The translations under genes and the position numbers were made by a program. This document shows, piece after piece, positions 28,422 through 38,582 of a stretch of 59,524 nt of DNA (the first letter of the stretch is position 1; every line of letters begins with the position of its first letter). This DNA is from an uncultured Bacilli bacterium (lineage in GTDB: Bacteria; Bacillota_I; Bacilli_A; RF39; UBA660): positions 1 to 59,524 of the forward strand of contig CATKZK010000006.1 in assembly GCA_949841325.1 (NCBI GenBank). Reading direction: 5' to 3'. The notes under the pieces are model-generated. The model made no database searches and was not told the origin of the DNA. It was given only the letters and a program-made list of their open reading frames with translations.

Positions 28422-28741
28422 TTATTAAATCATTCCTATTTACAGGTTTTATCTGTCTTATTGCTCAAATAATAAAAGACAATACAAAATTAACTAGTGG
28501 TCATATTACGAGTTTATTTGTATCCCTTGGTGCTTTTTTAGGGTTCTGTGGTGCTTATGATAAAATTATCGATTGTGTCGGTGGAGGAGCAAGTGTCGTC
28601 ATTATGTCTTTTGGAAATACCCTATATAATACGGCAATAGAAAAGGGCATTCTTCATATGTTAGGAGGAGTTTCCACAGGAATTGTGGCAACAATTTTAC
28701 TTGCATTTGCGATTACTTTATTATTCCGAGTAAGAGACTAA
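28418..28741 (+). CDS. spoVAE: Stage V sporulation protein AE/AEB
   Basis: TSGHITSLFVSLGAFLGFCGAYDKIID..GGGASVVIMSFGNTLY; overlaps spoVAD. Confidence 0.9.
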   Translation: MIIKSFLFTGFICLIAQIIKDNTKLTSGHITSLFVSLGAFLGFCGAYDKIIDCVGGGASVVIMSFGNTLYNTAIEKGILHMLGGVSTGIVATILLAFAITLLFRVRD

Positions 28742-28796
28742 TGTCTCTTTTCTCTTGTAAAGAAGACAATTCTTTTTTATAATAATAGTGGTGAAG

Positions 28797-30029
28797 ATAA
28801 TGAAGAAAAAAGGAATGTTTTTTTTACTTTTGATTACTGTTGGAATTCTCCTTTATAGTATGACACGTATTGAAAAACATGAAAAAACAATTTCCGATTA
28901 CACACATGATGTAAAAGAAAAAGTAGTGATAGGTAAACAAGAACTCGAAGTAGTTTATGTAAAAGGAAATGGCATAGATGAAACTTTAACGTTTGGTAAT
29001 ATTTCAAGTAAAAGAATAAAAATTAAGAATTTAGGACAAGAGATTGTCAGTTTTGCGATTGCCCTAAAGAATGCTGAAATAAGTAATCAACTTTTGACCT
29101 ATGATGTCTCTTTTGCAAACAAAGAAGATGATTCATTTGAAATCATCTCTACAAATAATACGTTTAATTCAAATAAGAATTTAGTCTATAATATGGGATT
29201 AAAAAGTGGAGAAGAGATGGTGATTGAAATATCCTTTAAAGCCAATTTGGAATTTGAAGAGACAAAGATAAAAGGGATTATTGAAGTGAAAAACAATTTA
29301 TCAGAAATAGAACTTTTTTTAGAACAAGTCTTTGAAGCTCATCAAGTCTTAGAAGAAAAGATTAGTCGTTTAAAAGGCATTAGTGAAAAGGGGATCTATA
29401 CTGTTTCTGTTGATGAACTTTTGGAAGAGAGTAAGGATTTTAAGGGAATAATTTTAGTTGATGCTCGCGATATTGTTGATATCAAATATTATGACTCTAT
29501 TACAAATGGAAAATATAGTCTTGATCATGTCTTATTTAGTAATACGTTAAGTAAAAAGAGTGTAGGAAAATCAGGGGATATCGATATAAATGAGGAAACT
29601 TTATGTAAAGCACATAGTCGTGAATCTTGTCAAAAACTATCTATATTAAAGGAAAATCCATATGGGGGAATGAATACATTTACCTCTAATGTTGCCTCAC
29701 TACTTGAAAAGGCAAAACAGGTCACTCTTTTAAAAGATAAAGAGGTGATTGTTTTAGATATAAAGGCAGATTTACAGGAGTCAAATGGTCTAGAAGGATA
29801 TATATTGGTGCACCAAAAAGAACAAGCCGAATATTATCTATATATAACCAATAAATTATATATGGTTTCTGGTTATAATGTAACAAAATATGGAATGTTT
29901 AATGAAACATCAGGAACCATTCGTGCATTCAATGAAACGGCTTTTAACGTAGCTGCTTTAAATGCAGGAAAAGTATGTGAGTTTACAGGCTTTACAGATT
30001 GTTATAACTTGAAAGGAGAAAAAGTGTAG
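28797..30029 (+). CDS. Secreted/membrane-anchored protein of unknown function
   Basis: Signal anchor then no recognised family. Confidence 0.55.
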   Translation: MMKKKGMFFLLLITVGILLYSMTRIEKHEKTISDYTHDVKEKVVIGKQELEVVYVKGNGIDETLTFGNISSKRIKIKNLGQEIVSFAIALKNAEISNQLLTYDVSFANKEDDSFEIISTNNTFNSNKNLVYNMGLKSGEEMVIEISFKANLEFEETKIKGIIEVKNNLSEIELFLEQVFEAHQVLEEKISRLKGISEKGIYTVSVDELLEESKDFKGIILVDARDIVDIKYYDSITNGKYSLDHVLFSNTLSKKSVGKSGDIDINEETLCKAHSRESCQKLSILKENPYGGMNTFTSNVASLLEKAKQVTLLKDKEVIVLDIKADLQESNGLEGYILVHQKEQAEYYLYITNKLYMVSGYNVTKYGMFNETSGTIRAFNETAFNVAALNAGKVCEFTGFTDCYNLKGEKV

Positions 30030-30077
30030 TCAATAGACTCCTTTTTTTGTATAATAAAATCAAGAGGATGGGGTATT

Positions 30078-30944
30078 ATGAAAAAGATAATAGTGAGTGT
30101 GATTGGTGTTTTTATTGTAGGTCTTCTTTTTATTGGAACCATCGGTTTACATGTGGAAAACAAAAGAGTTATCAACAATGAAACACAAGAATTTAATACG
30201 TTTTTAACAAATTTTTTACAAGCATGTCAGAAGTTTTCTCTTGGAGAAAAAGGGGAAGTGAAAGTAATAGCTGATTATAAGGGGGCTCATGGAGAATCTC
30301 TTCCTCATGAGTTTCAGTATTCCTTTTTAAATTTAAATACAGAACTTTTATTTGAAAGTGAAGCAGGGTATACGATGTTGTTTGCTGATCAAGAAATTTT
30401 GTACTTTTTAACAAAAGAATATCGTGTTCCAAAAGAGGCTTTTAAGATTAAAAATGAGGTAAGAAAAAATACATATGAACTTGACGTAGAAAACTTTAAC
30501 AAAGAGATGAATACAGAATATCAAAAAGGAGAAATAAGTTTTTCAATTGAAGGAAAATTAAGAAAAAAGATAAAAAAGATAACCGTAACACTTGATGATA
30601 TCATATATACTTGGGAAGATGATAAACTGACAATAAATCAAAAGGGAAATGAAACTTTGATTCTAAAAAATAGTAATGGATATAGTCTTTCTTATAATAA
30701 TGATGCAAAGATTAATTTATTTGCAAATACAGAAGTACGTGCTGATATTGTAATGAAGCAATATAGTTATTCATTTGAAAAAGTAGGACAAGAAATAAGG
30801 GTAACCATGAATACCCCTGCTTCTATTTATAATCGTTTAGAACTTATCTTTATAGCAAAAGAGGTTGAGATAAAGAAAGAAAAAGTGGCAGATGATAAAG
30901 CGAATCCTATTTATCGATATTTTGATGAGATAAAGGGGGAATAA
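30078..30944 (+). CDS. Secreted/membrane-anchored protein of unknown function
   Basis: Signal anchor; no recognised family; directly upstream of sulfotransferase-like gene. Confidence 0.55.
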   Translation: MKKIIVSVIGVFIVGLLFIGTIGLHVENKRVINNETQEFNTFLTNFLQACQKFSLGEKGEVKVIADYKGAHGESLPHEFQYSFLNLNTELLFESEAGYTMLFADQEILYFLTKEYRVPKEAFKIKNEVRKNTYELDVENFNKEMNTEYQKGEISFSIEGKLRKKIKKITVTLDDIIYTWEDDKLTINQKGNETLILKNSNGYSLSYNNDAKINLFANTEVRADIVMKQYSYSFEKVGQEIRVTMNTPASIYNRLELIFIAKEVEIKKEKVADDKANPIYRYFDEIKGE

Positions 30945-30945
30945 G

Positions 30946-32847
30946 ATGAAAAAGAAGACAGGAGTGGTCGTTGTTCCCATTTGTATTTTACTTCTAGTGA
31001 GCTTAGGCCTTTTCGTTTTTAGTTATAAAGAAACAGAAAAAATGGTCGATTATTTTGAAGGAGAAGAACAGTCTTCTATCATCGCTTTAGTAAAGAATCA
31101 AGAAGAAGTGAACAGTCGCTTAGAAAAAGTAAGCAATAATCAATCTTATACTTTCGACAATGCTTATTTAGAGTTAAATCCTTATGAAATAAGTCCTTTA
31201 TCAGGCATATTAATCTATACCTCTAAGACTAAAGAACCTGTGGAGTTATGGATTAATGATGAGTTAAAAACGATCTTTGAAGCGAGTGCGAAACATGTCA
31301 TTCCTCTATATGGTCTGTTTGAGGATTATGAAAATAAAATTACAATAAAAAATGGAACTAAAGAAAAAACTTATTCTTTAAAGACAGAACCTAGTCATAT
31401 CAAATACCCATTAGAAGTATCGCAAAAAATCGAAAATGATGATGAAATGATTTTTACAGTGGCTTCTTATGAAACTTGGCTTACAGGATGGGATAAAACA
31501 GGTCGACTTCGTTTTTATTTAACAGAAGATTTGCGCATGGATGTTGAGTGGCTTTCAAATGGACATTTTATTATTGGGACAACCCAAGGGCAATTTGCAG
31601 AAAACTTTGTAGGTTTTGTGGAAATGGATTATTTAGGGAAAATATATCATCAATACACTTTAGAAAATGGATATTCTTTTGAGTCTCAAGTCTTAAAAAA
31701 TGGACATATTTTAAGTGCAGGAGGAAGTAGTCCTGTTTATATTAAAGAGCAAGTGATTTATGAACTTGATTTAGAAACAGGAAAAGTGGTTGATCAAATA
31801 AATCTTGCAGAAGTATTTAAAGCAATTGATCCTAGTTTTAATGAGAAGTATTTAGGACAAGCAGCTATACGCAATGGCTTTTACTATGATGAAAAGACAA
31901 ATGAAATGATTGTTTCTTTTAGAGGGATTGATACAGTTTTTTGTGTAGACTTTAGAACGAAAGAAATGAAATGGATTTTTACATCTCCTTCAAATGAAGT
32001 CTTTCAAAATGAAGTTTGGGAGTCTTATAAAGTAAAGAGTAGTGGAGAAAATTATCCTTGGGGACAGCATTCCCCACAAATTACTTCAAATGGACTTATT
32101 GCATTTTTTAACAATGGTTATGAACGCTATCGAGGATTTGAAGTAGGGGGAGAAGATTTAGTAAGTGCCTATAGCAATCATTATTCAAGAGCTGAAGCCT
32201 ATGAAATAAAGGATAAACAAGCCAATTTAGTATGGTCTTATGATGCCAATAAGGAATTGTTTTCTCACCAATATGGTTCTATTCGTATTGATGAATTAAA
32301 TCACAAGTTTATTAATTTTGGGTACGTTTTAAATAAGGATTATCGCAGCTCTAAAACAGGTCGACTTTCAGAATCTGAGAAAAATCCAGATCATATTCAT
32401 GCTGAAATTATAGAACTTGATGAAAACGATAGGGTTATTTTTAAAGCGACATGTGAAGAGGGAAAATATCGTGCCTTTAAACATGCTTTGTATGAAAGTA
32501 AAACAGCTTATATAGACATAGGGAACCTTACTTATTTCAACACAATACCTGCTGATGAGTTAAAAGAGACAACTATCAAAACTCTTTCCTTAGAAAATGC
32601 CATTCCTTGGATTAATTCATTGAAATTTAGTCAAAATACTTTTGAGACAGACAAAGTGATGAATGAAACGGATGATATTTCCTTTTATTTCATTAATAAA
32701 GCAGGAAAGGTGTATGTTCTTCAGTATAAGGAAAAAGAAAATATGCAAATAAATCGAATTTTTCATCTTGATTTAACGGGAAGTTATGCTTTTTATATCA
32801 ATATAAATGGTGAAATTTATAAAACAAATCGCATTATCAAATTTTAA
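30946..32847 (+). CDS. Aryl-sulfate sulfotransferase (AssT)-like protein
   Basis: N-terminal SPLSGILIYTSKTKEPVELWI... and beta-propeller-like repeats WLSNGHFIIGTTQ, HSPQITSNGLIAFFNNGYERY, NPDHIHAEIIEL. Confidence 0.65.
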   Translation: MKKKTGVVVVPICILLLVSLGLFVFSYKETEKMVDYFEGEEQSSIIALVKNQEEVNSRLEKVSNNQSYTFDNAYLELNPYEISPLSGILIYTSKTKEPVELWINDELKTIFEASAKHVIPLYGLFEDYENKITIKNGTKEKTYSLKTEPSHIKYPLEVSQKIENDDEMIFTVASYETWLTGWDKTGRLRFYLTEDLRMDVEWLSNGHFIIGTTQGQFAENFVGFVEMDYLGKIYHQYTLENGYSFESQVLKNGHILSAGGSSPVYIKEQVIYELDLETGKVVDQINLAEVFKAIDPSFNEKYLGQAAIRNGFYYDEKTNEMIVSFRGIDTVFCVDFRTKEMKWIFTSPSNEVFQNEVWESYKVKSSGENYPWGQHSPQITSNGLIAFFNNGYERYRGFEVGGEDLVSAYSNHYSRAEAYEIKDKQANLVWSYDANKELFSHQYGSIRIDELNHKFINFGYVLNKDYRSSKTGRLSESEKNPDHIHAEIIELDENDRVIFKATCEEGKYRAFKHALYESKTAYIDIGNLTYFNTIPADELKETTIKTLSLENAIPWINSLKFSQNTFETDKVMNETDDISFYFINKAGKVYVLQYKEKENMQINRIFHLDLTGSYAFYININGEIYKTNRIIKF

Positions 32848-32865
32848 ACAAATAAAAAGGAAACT

Positions 32866-33033
32866 CTATGCTTCCTTTTTTATTGTCTTCCATTCACTAG
32901 CAGCTAAAGTCACTTTTACACCATTAATTCTCTTTGTTTGATAATTAGGTTTCTTTTTAACATTCGTTTTTCTATGAGAATGTGAAACTGTTTTTAAAAA
33001 TGCAGGTTTTTTTGCTGATAATTTATTTGCCAT
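32866..33033 (-). CDS. rpmB: Ribosomal protein L28
   Basis: TVSHSHRKTNVKKKPNYQTKRINGVKVTLAASEWKTIKK; start at internal ATG. Confidence 0.75.
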   Translation of the reverse strand: MANKLSAKKPAFLKTVSHSHRKTNVKKKPNYQTKRINGVKVTLAASEWKTIKKEA

Positions 33034-33222
33034 ATAATTTCCCTCCAATCAGAATTCCATAAAATTATATCAATTATATGAAATATAGTCAATCTTTTTC
33101 TAAGATTATCATTTCTTCTTACTGTATTTTATGCAATTTTTAGCAAAGTTATTTCATTTTCCCTTTAAATCACTTTTCTATCAAGATTTTTATTGGGACT
33201 AGTGCTTTATTCATTAAAGTGA

Positions 33223-34098
33223 TTATTTTTTTAATTTTGTGTGATTTGTTTTCAAGACTTCTTCAAAATAATCATGGATTTCAGAAATCCACATTTCATC
33301 GGAAATAAGACTCATCATCGCACGAATATAAAGCATGTGATATTGTGCATCAAATTCAGTTTGTTCACTCAACTCTTTCATTTTAGAAAGATAATCTAAG
33401 TGCAATTTTATATAGTCTACAGCTTCTTCAATGCAATACGTTTCAAAATCCTCCATATTGCGTTTCATTAAAACATGCATTAATTCTTCAAAATAAGCAA
33501 TACACACGATATTTTGTGGATGTTTTATGAGATGATTTTCTAAGCTATGAGAAGTTGCAATATAATCATATTTTAATTGAATGAATCTATTTTTCTTGGC
33601 TGTATTTGTTTCCTTTTCGATTTCTCTCATCAGTCCTTCTAAAAAGAGATGGTCTGTAATTAAGAATAGATTTAGCTCATCAGCTATTTCAATATTATGT
33701 TCTATATTGTATTCTTCTGAGAGTTCATCATCATTAGAACTCGTTTTTAGTTCTTCTATATCAATAAAACATTGATGATTCATCACTCCATAATAATAAA
33801 GGTCTGTAAGCATGCGAATGACGTCTTTATGCTGATTATCGATATTTGATAAATGAAAGAGAGGTTCAAAATCTGCACTAAATCCGATTCCTTTTAAAAG
33901 AGATGTACCAAATCTATGATTTTCTGCTCCTGTTAAATAAATACCGCGCCATTTTCTAGCAATAATGTCACAGATAAGCTTTATTTGCAAGACAATTTTT
34001 TGATATTCATCGCTATAGAGGTTGCCTTTTATTTCTAAATCTGCAAGAGCGTCATAATTTTTCATAAGAATCTTTTGAAAATGCATAATGTTTAACAA
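33223..34098 (-). CDS. Hypothetical protein
   Basis: Long ORF; no recognised family. Confidence 0.55.
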   Translation of the reverse strand: MLNIMHFQKILMKNYDALADLEIKGNLYSDEYQKIVLQIKLICDIIARKWRGIYLTGAENHRFGTSLLKGIGFSADFEPLFHLSNIDNQHKDVIRMLTDLYYYGVMNHQCFIDIEELKTSSNDDELSEEYNIEHNIEIADELNLFLITDHLFLEGLMREIEKETNTAKKNRFIQLKYDYIATSHSLENHLIKHPQNIVCIAYFEELMHVLMKRNMEDFETYCIEEAVDYIKLHLDYLSKMKELSEQTEFDAQYHMLYIRAMMSLISDEMWISEIHDYFEEVLKTNHTKLKK

Positions 34099-34234
34099 AT
34101 ATTCTTTTTTTCTTTTGTTTCTTGTGCCATATCTATTTCTCCTTTAGAATTGTTTTTATACTATCATAAAAGAAAATGGGAAGTCAACACAAATCTATTG
34201 CACCTTTTTCTTCTTTAAGATACAATTTAAATAG

Positions 34235-37129
34235 GTGAAGTTTATGTATACACCATTAGGCGTAAAAACAGATTATAGTTTACTTCAAAGTCTTATTAAA
34301 ATCGAAGACTATCTTTCTTATGCTAAAAAAAATGGGTATACTTGTTTAGGAATTTTAGATGATTCATTATGTTCTGCTCATGCGTTTTATGAAGCTTGTA
34401 AAAAGGCAAACATGAAATGTGTGATTGGACTAGATATAATAATAGAAGAAACTAAAATGTATCTTTATCCCAAAAATTGGCAAGGACTTACGAATTTATT
34501 TAAGTTGACTAAAAAGGGGTTAGAAGTAGACTTAAAAATAGAAGATTTAAAGGCTTTTAAAGAAGAAATCATCTGTGTATTGCCCTTTGAAAGTTATTCA
34601 CTTTATGATAAGCTAGATCCTTTATTTCAAGACTGTTTTCTTTCCTTTTTAAATAAAGAAGAAGAAATAGAAGCTAAAATGAAAAGCAAACATACACTCT
34701 ATCTTCATCCTATCTATGCATTAAATAGTGACTCTGCCAAGTATGTAAACTACTTGCATATGATCGATAAAAATCTCAAACTCGGAGATATGGAACTTAA
34801 AAATTATCAAGACTATGTCTTAAAAGAAGAAGAGATAGATAATACGTATTTTACGAATCTTATCCATATTGACTATCCTAAAGGAAATCGCTATATTCCT
34901 CATTATGATGCATCAATTATTGATTCAAATCTGTATTTAAAAGAACTTGCTTCTAAAGGATTAAAAAAGCGATTAGGAGGAGTTATACCTAAATTATATC
35001 AGGATAGGTTAGCATATGAACTTGATGTCATCACAAAAATGGGATTTACGGATTATTTTTTGATTGTTTTAGATTATGTCCGTTTTGCCATTAAGAACAA
35101 TATATTAGTGGGTGCAGGGCGTGGTTCTGCTGTTGGCTCATTAGTGGCTTATTCTTTAGGTATCACGTGGATTGATCCTTTAAAATATAATTTATTATTT
35201 GAACGTTTTTTAAATCCAGAACGCATTACGATGCCCGATATCGATATTGATTTTGTCGATAATCGAAAAGATGAAGTCATTGATTATGTGAGAAAGCGTT
35301 ATGGAGAAAAAAGAGTAGCCAAAATTATGACATATGGAACGATGACAGCAAAAGAAGTATTAAGAACAGTTGGGAAAATCAACGATGTCAGTGAAAATAC
35401 GATGAATAGTTTACTTAAACTCATTGATTCAAAAGCATCACTTTCGCAAAATAAGAGTGAGGCTGTTAATGCTTTATTGAATCGCAATTCAAGTTTGCAT
35501 AAAGTATACACAGAATCGATGGTTTTAGAGGGACTTAAAAAGCATATAGGAACAGGAGCAGCAGGCGTTGTTGTTTCAAGCGAAGATTTAGAAGAACTTA
35601 TTCCCTTAATGAAAAGTGGGGAAGAATATATAACAGGAATAACAAAAGATGAAGTAGAGGATTTGGGGCTTCTTAAAATGGACTTTTTATCAATCCGAAA
35701 TCTAACACTTCTTTCTAATGTATTAGAAGATATAGAAAAAGTAAGTGGAAAAAAGATAAATATCAATACGCTTCCATTGGATGATAAAGCGACATATGAT
35801 TTGTTTAGAAAAGCAGATACTGTAGGAATCTTCCAATTTGAATCAGTAGGTTTGCGCAATTTTCTAAAAAGATTACAACCTACTTGTTTTGAAGATTTAG
35901 TTGTCTGTTTAGCCCTTTATCGACCTGGACCTATGCAATTTATCGATACTTTCCTAAGTCGTAAAAATGACAAAGAAAAAGTAGAATATATCGATGAGTC
36001 TTTAAAGTTTATTTTGGAAAGTACGTATGGAATTATCGTCTACCAAGAACAGATTATGGAAATTTTACGCTTTATGGCAAACTATTCCTATGCAGAGGCC
36101 GATATTGTAAGAAGAGCGATAAGCAAAAAGAAACACGAGGTTTTAGAAGCAGAAAAAACGCGTTTTATTGAGAAGTCTGTAAAAAACGGTTATCAAAAAG
36201 AAAAAGCGGAGGAAGTATTTGCCTTGATTGTTCGCTTTGCTGATTATGGGTTTAATAAATCGCATTCTGTTGCCTATGCTTTTATTGGCTATCAAATGGC
36301 CTATTTAAAGGTGCATTTTAAGGAGATTTTCTATATTGAACTTTTAAATGCGAATGTAGGTGGGGAAGCTAAGACAAAAGAGTATATAGATGAAGCGAAG
36401 AAGAGTGGGATAAAAGTATTAAAACCCGATATCAATTTATCAACTGATCAATATGAGAGCTGTTCTGAGGGAATACGACTTCCTTTAAGAACGATAAAAG
36501 GTTTAGGAATTGCTTCAAGTGATGCCATCCTTTCAAAAAGAGGTAATGAACCCTTTGTCGATTTCTTTGACTTTATTGGAAGATGTTATGGCTTTAATGT
36601 AAATAAAAAGACTTTAGAATGTTTGATTTTATCGGGAGCATTAGATGCCTTTGGTTACAATCGAGCAACCCTTCTTAAAAATATTGCCTCATCGATTACT
36701 TATGCAGAACTCATTCGCGATTTAGATGATTCTTTAGTCAGTAAACCAGAGATAATAGAAGTGTCAGAACTTCCAGAAATTGATCTGATGAATAAAGAAC
36801 TCGAATTATTTGGCTATTTTGTTTCGACCCATCCAGCGAGTAAATATCCTGACGCTTTTAAACAAATAGATATTGCTGCTTATTTTGACAAAAGAATAGA
36901 AACTGTTGTATTATTAGAAGCTATCAAAAAAATTATGACAAAAAATAATAAAGAAATGGCATTTATCAAGGCAAGTGATGAAACTCTTAGTGGAGAGTTC
37001 ACTTTATTTCCTGATAAAATGCAAGAATTAAAAGGAATAAAAGTAGGCGATCTTGTAAGAATTAAGGGGCACGTTGAAAAAAGATATGCCAACTATCAAA
37101 TCATTATTCAAAGTATAGAAAAAATATAG
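34235..37129 (+). CDS. dnaE: DNA polymerase III alpha subunit
   Basis: GAGRGSAVGSLVAYSLGITWIDPLKYNLLFERFLNPERITMPDIDIDF; FNKSHSVAYAFIGYQMAYLK. Confidence 0.95.
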   Translation: MKFMYTPLGVKTDYSLLQSLIKIEDYLSYAKKNGYTCLGILDDSLCSAHAFYEACKKANMKCVIGLDIIIEETKMYLYPKNWQGLTNLFKLTKKGLEVDLKIEDLKAFKEEIICVLPFESYSLYDKLDPLFQDCFLSFLNKEEEIEAKMKSKHTLYLHPIYALNSDSAKYVNYLHMIDKNLKLGDMELKNYQDYVLKEEEIDNTYFTNLIHIDYPKGNRYIPHYDASIIDSNLYLKELASKGLKKRLGGVIPKLYQDRLAYELDVITKMGFTDYFLIVLDYVRFAIKNNILVGAGRGSAVGSLVAYSLGITWIDPLKYNLLFERFLNPERITMPDIDIDFVDNRKDEVIDYVRKRYGEKRVAKIMTYGTMTAKEVLRTVGKINDVSENTMNSLLKLIDSKASLSQNKSEAVNALLNRNSSLHKVYTESMVLEGLKKHIGTGAAGVVVSSEDLEELIPLMKSGEEYITGITKDEVEDLGLLKMDFLSIRNLTLLSNVLEDIEKVSGKKININTLPLDDKATYDLFRKADTVGIFQFESVGLRNFLKRLQPTCFEDLVVCLALYRPGPMQFIDTFLSRKNDKEKVEYIDESLKFILESTYGIIVYQEQIMEILRFMANYSYAEADIVRRAISKKKHEVLEAEKTRFIEKSVKNGYQKEKAEEVFALIVRFADYGFNKSHSVAYAFIGYQMAYLKVHFKEIFYIELLNANVGGEAKTKEYIDEAKKSGIKVLKPDINLSTDQYESCSEGIRLPLRTIKGLGIASSDAILSKRGNEPFVDFFDFIGRCYGFNVNKKTLECLILSGALDAFGYNRATLLKNIASSITYAELIRDLDDSLVSKPEIIEVSELPEIDLMNKELELFGYFVSTHPASKYPDAFKQIDIAAYFDKRIETVVLLEAIKKIMTKNNKEMAFIKASDETLSGEFTLFPDKMQELKGIKVGDLVRIKGHVEKRYANYQIIIQSIEKI

Positions 37130-37194
37130 AAGGAAAAATTTGTCTTTTTTTTCTTTTATGTTATAGTCATTACTCGAAAGAGGAGGGGGCTTTC

Positions 37195-38447
37195 ATGTTA
37201 ACGACAAAACAAGCTGAACAGTTGATTCATGCAAAAGAAAATATAAAGGAAGTCAAAAAAATACTACTTCCTTATTATATAGAGGAATATGGGGAAAAGT
37301 ATCAGGACCTCATTAAAGACCAGTTAGAACATATTCTTTTTTCTGTTGATTCTCTTCCTGAATTTACTTTTGATGCATTGAAAGAATTTCCTCATGCTTT
37401 TGATAACATTCGTGATTATCATGCAATGGAAAAAGAATATTTTGATTATCAGAAGAAAAACCGTAAATTGGAACAACAAAAACAACAAAAGATCAATGAA
37501 CTTTATCGTGAGTATTATCAACTGTCCAAGTATGAATTAAGAAAAATGGACATGGAGGATTTATTTGTAGATAGTTTTTCTAGTGAAACGAATGAATTAC
37601 TTGAAAACAAAAATATCGAACAAGTTTCAAAACATACCATTAAAGACTATCGAGAACAATACATTAGACAATGTCAACGTCTTGGACGGGACCTCTCACC
37701 TATTCAAATAAGGTCGATTCTTTTTTAGCAACTAAAAGAAAGATAGAAAAAGACTATCAAGCTCAAATAATAAAGAAAACAATATGGGGGCAAAGAAATG
37801 CGCAATCTATTTTAAATAAGATGGGATTTTCTAACAGTGAAAGCAATTTAAATTATTTCAGGAGGCTATACGTGAGTTCTTATTTTTGCCAAAACATATG
37901 ATTTGTAATCGAAGAATTTCTTTTCGAAGAAACGATGTTATAACCGATACGTTTAATTGGATTTTATTTCCTTTGGTAAGGTGTATGGACTGGGATATCA
38001 ATGTATCCTTTTACCATGAAATGCGTCATGCTATAGAACATAAAAATAATTATGCGGAATACTTTGAGATGTTAAATGAATTTCGAACTGAGCTACATGC
38101 TATGAAAGACGAAAGGGTCCTTCCAAGTATTTTTGATAATCAAAAGGGAGTCTCTTCTATCTATTTAAAGATGTTACCTTTTACATGTGGTTTATTTGAG
38201 GAATATGGTCATTGTTTTGATGAATGGATTATTTCAAAGCAAATGGATGAAATGGAAAGAGTTATCCCGTTTGCTTTATTAAAGCAGTATAATGATATCT
38301 TTTAAACTACTATGAATTCTGTCGATGCTTTTCTCGCTTTGGAGAATATCAAGAACACAAATTTTACTATAGGGTTAGATGGGATCTTGCAAAAGACCTT
38401 ACGAATGAAATCAAAAATAGAATTGAAAAACACTTAGTCAGAAAATA
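37195..38447 (+). pseudogene. Multiply frameshifted gene of unknown function with a metalloprotease-like motif
   Basis: Consecutive overlapping ORFs in different frames (37195-37728, 37671-37901, 37886-38305) reading as one protein; FYHEMRHAIEH motif. Confidence 0.65.
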
Positions 38448-38463
38448 ATAAGGGTAAAAATGC

Positions 38464-38490
38464 ACTTTCTAGAGATAGAAAGTTTTTTTG
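38464..38490 (+). terminator. Rho-independent terminator
   Basis: ACTTTCTA-GAGA-TAGAAAGT plus T run. Confidence 0.8.
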
Positions 38491-38499
38491 AAAATTAAT

Positions 38500-38542
38500 T
38501 TAGCACTTAAATATTGACAGTGCTAAAAAGAAGTGGTATATA
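38500..38542 (+). promoter_or_regulatory. CIRCE operator overlapping the htpG promoter
   Basis: TTAGCACTT-N9-CAGTGCTAA (38500-38526) versus consensus TTAGCACTC-N9-GAGTGCTAA; -35 TTGACA 38514-38519, -10 TATATA 38537-38542 (17 bp). Confidence 0.88.
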
Positions 38543-38582
38543 TGTTAGTAGAGAGACAAACTCTCGAGGAGGATAAAGATTT

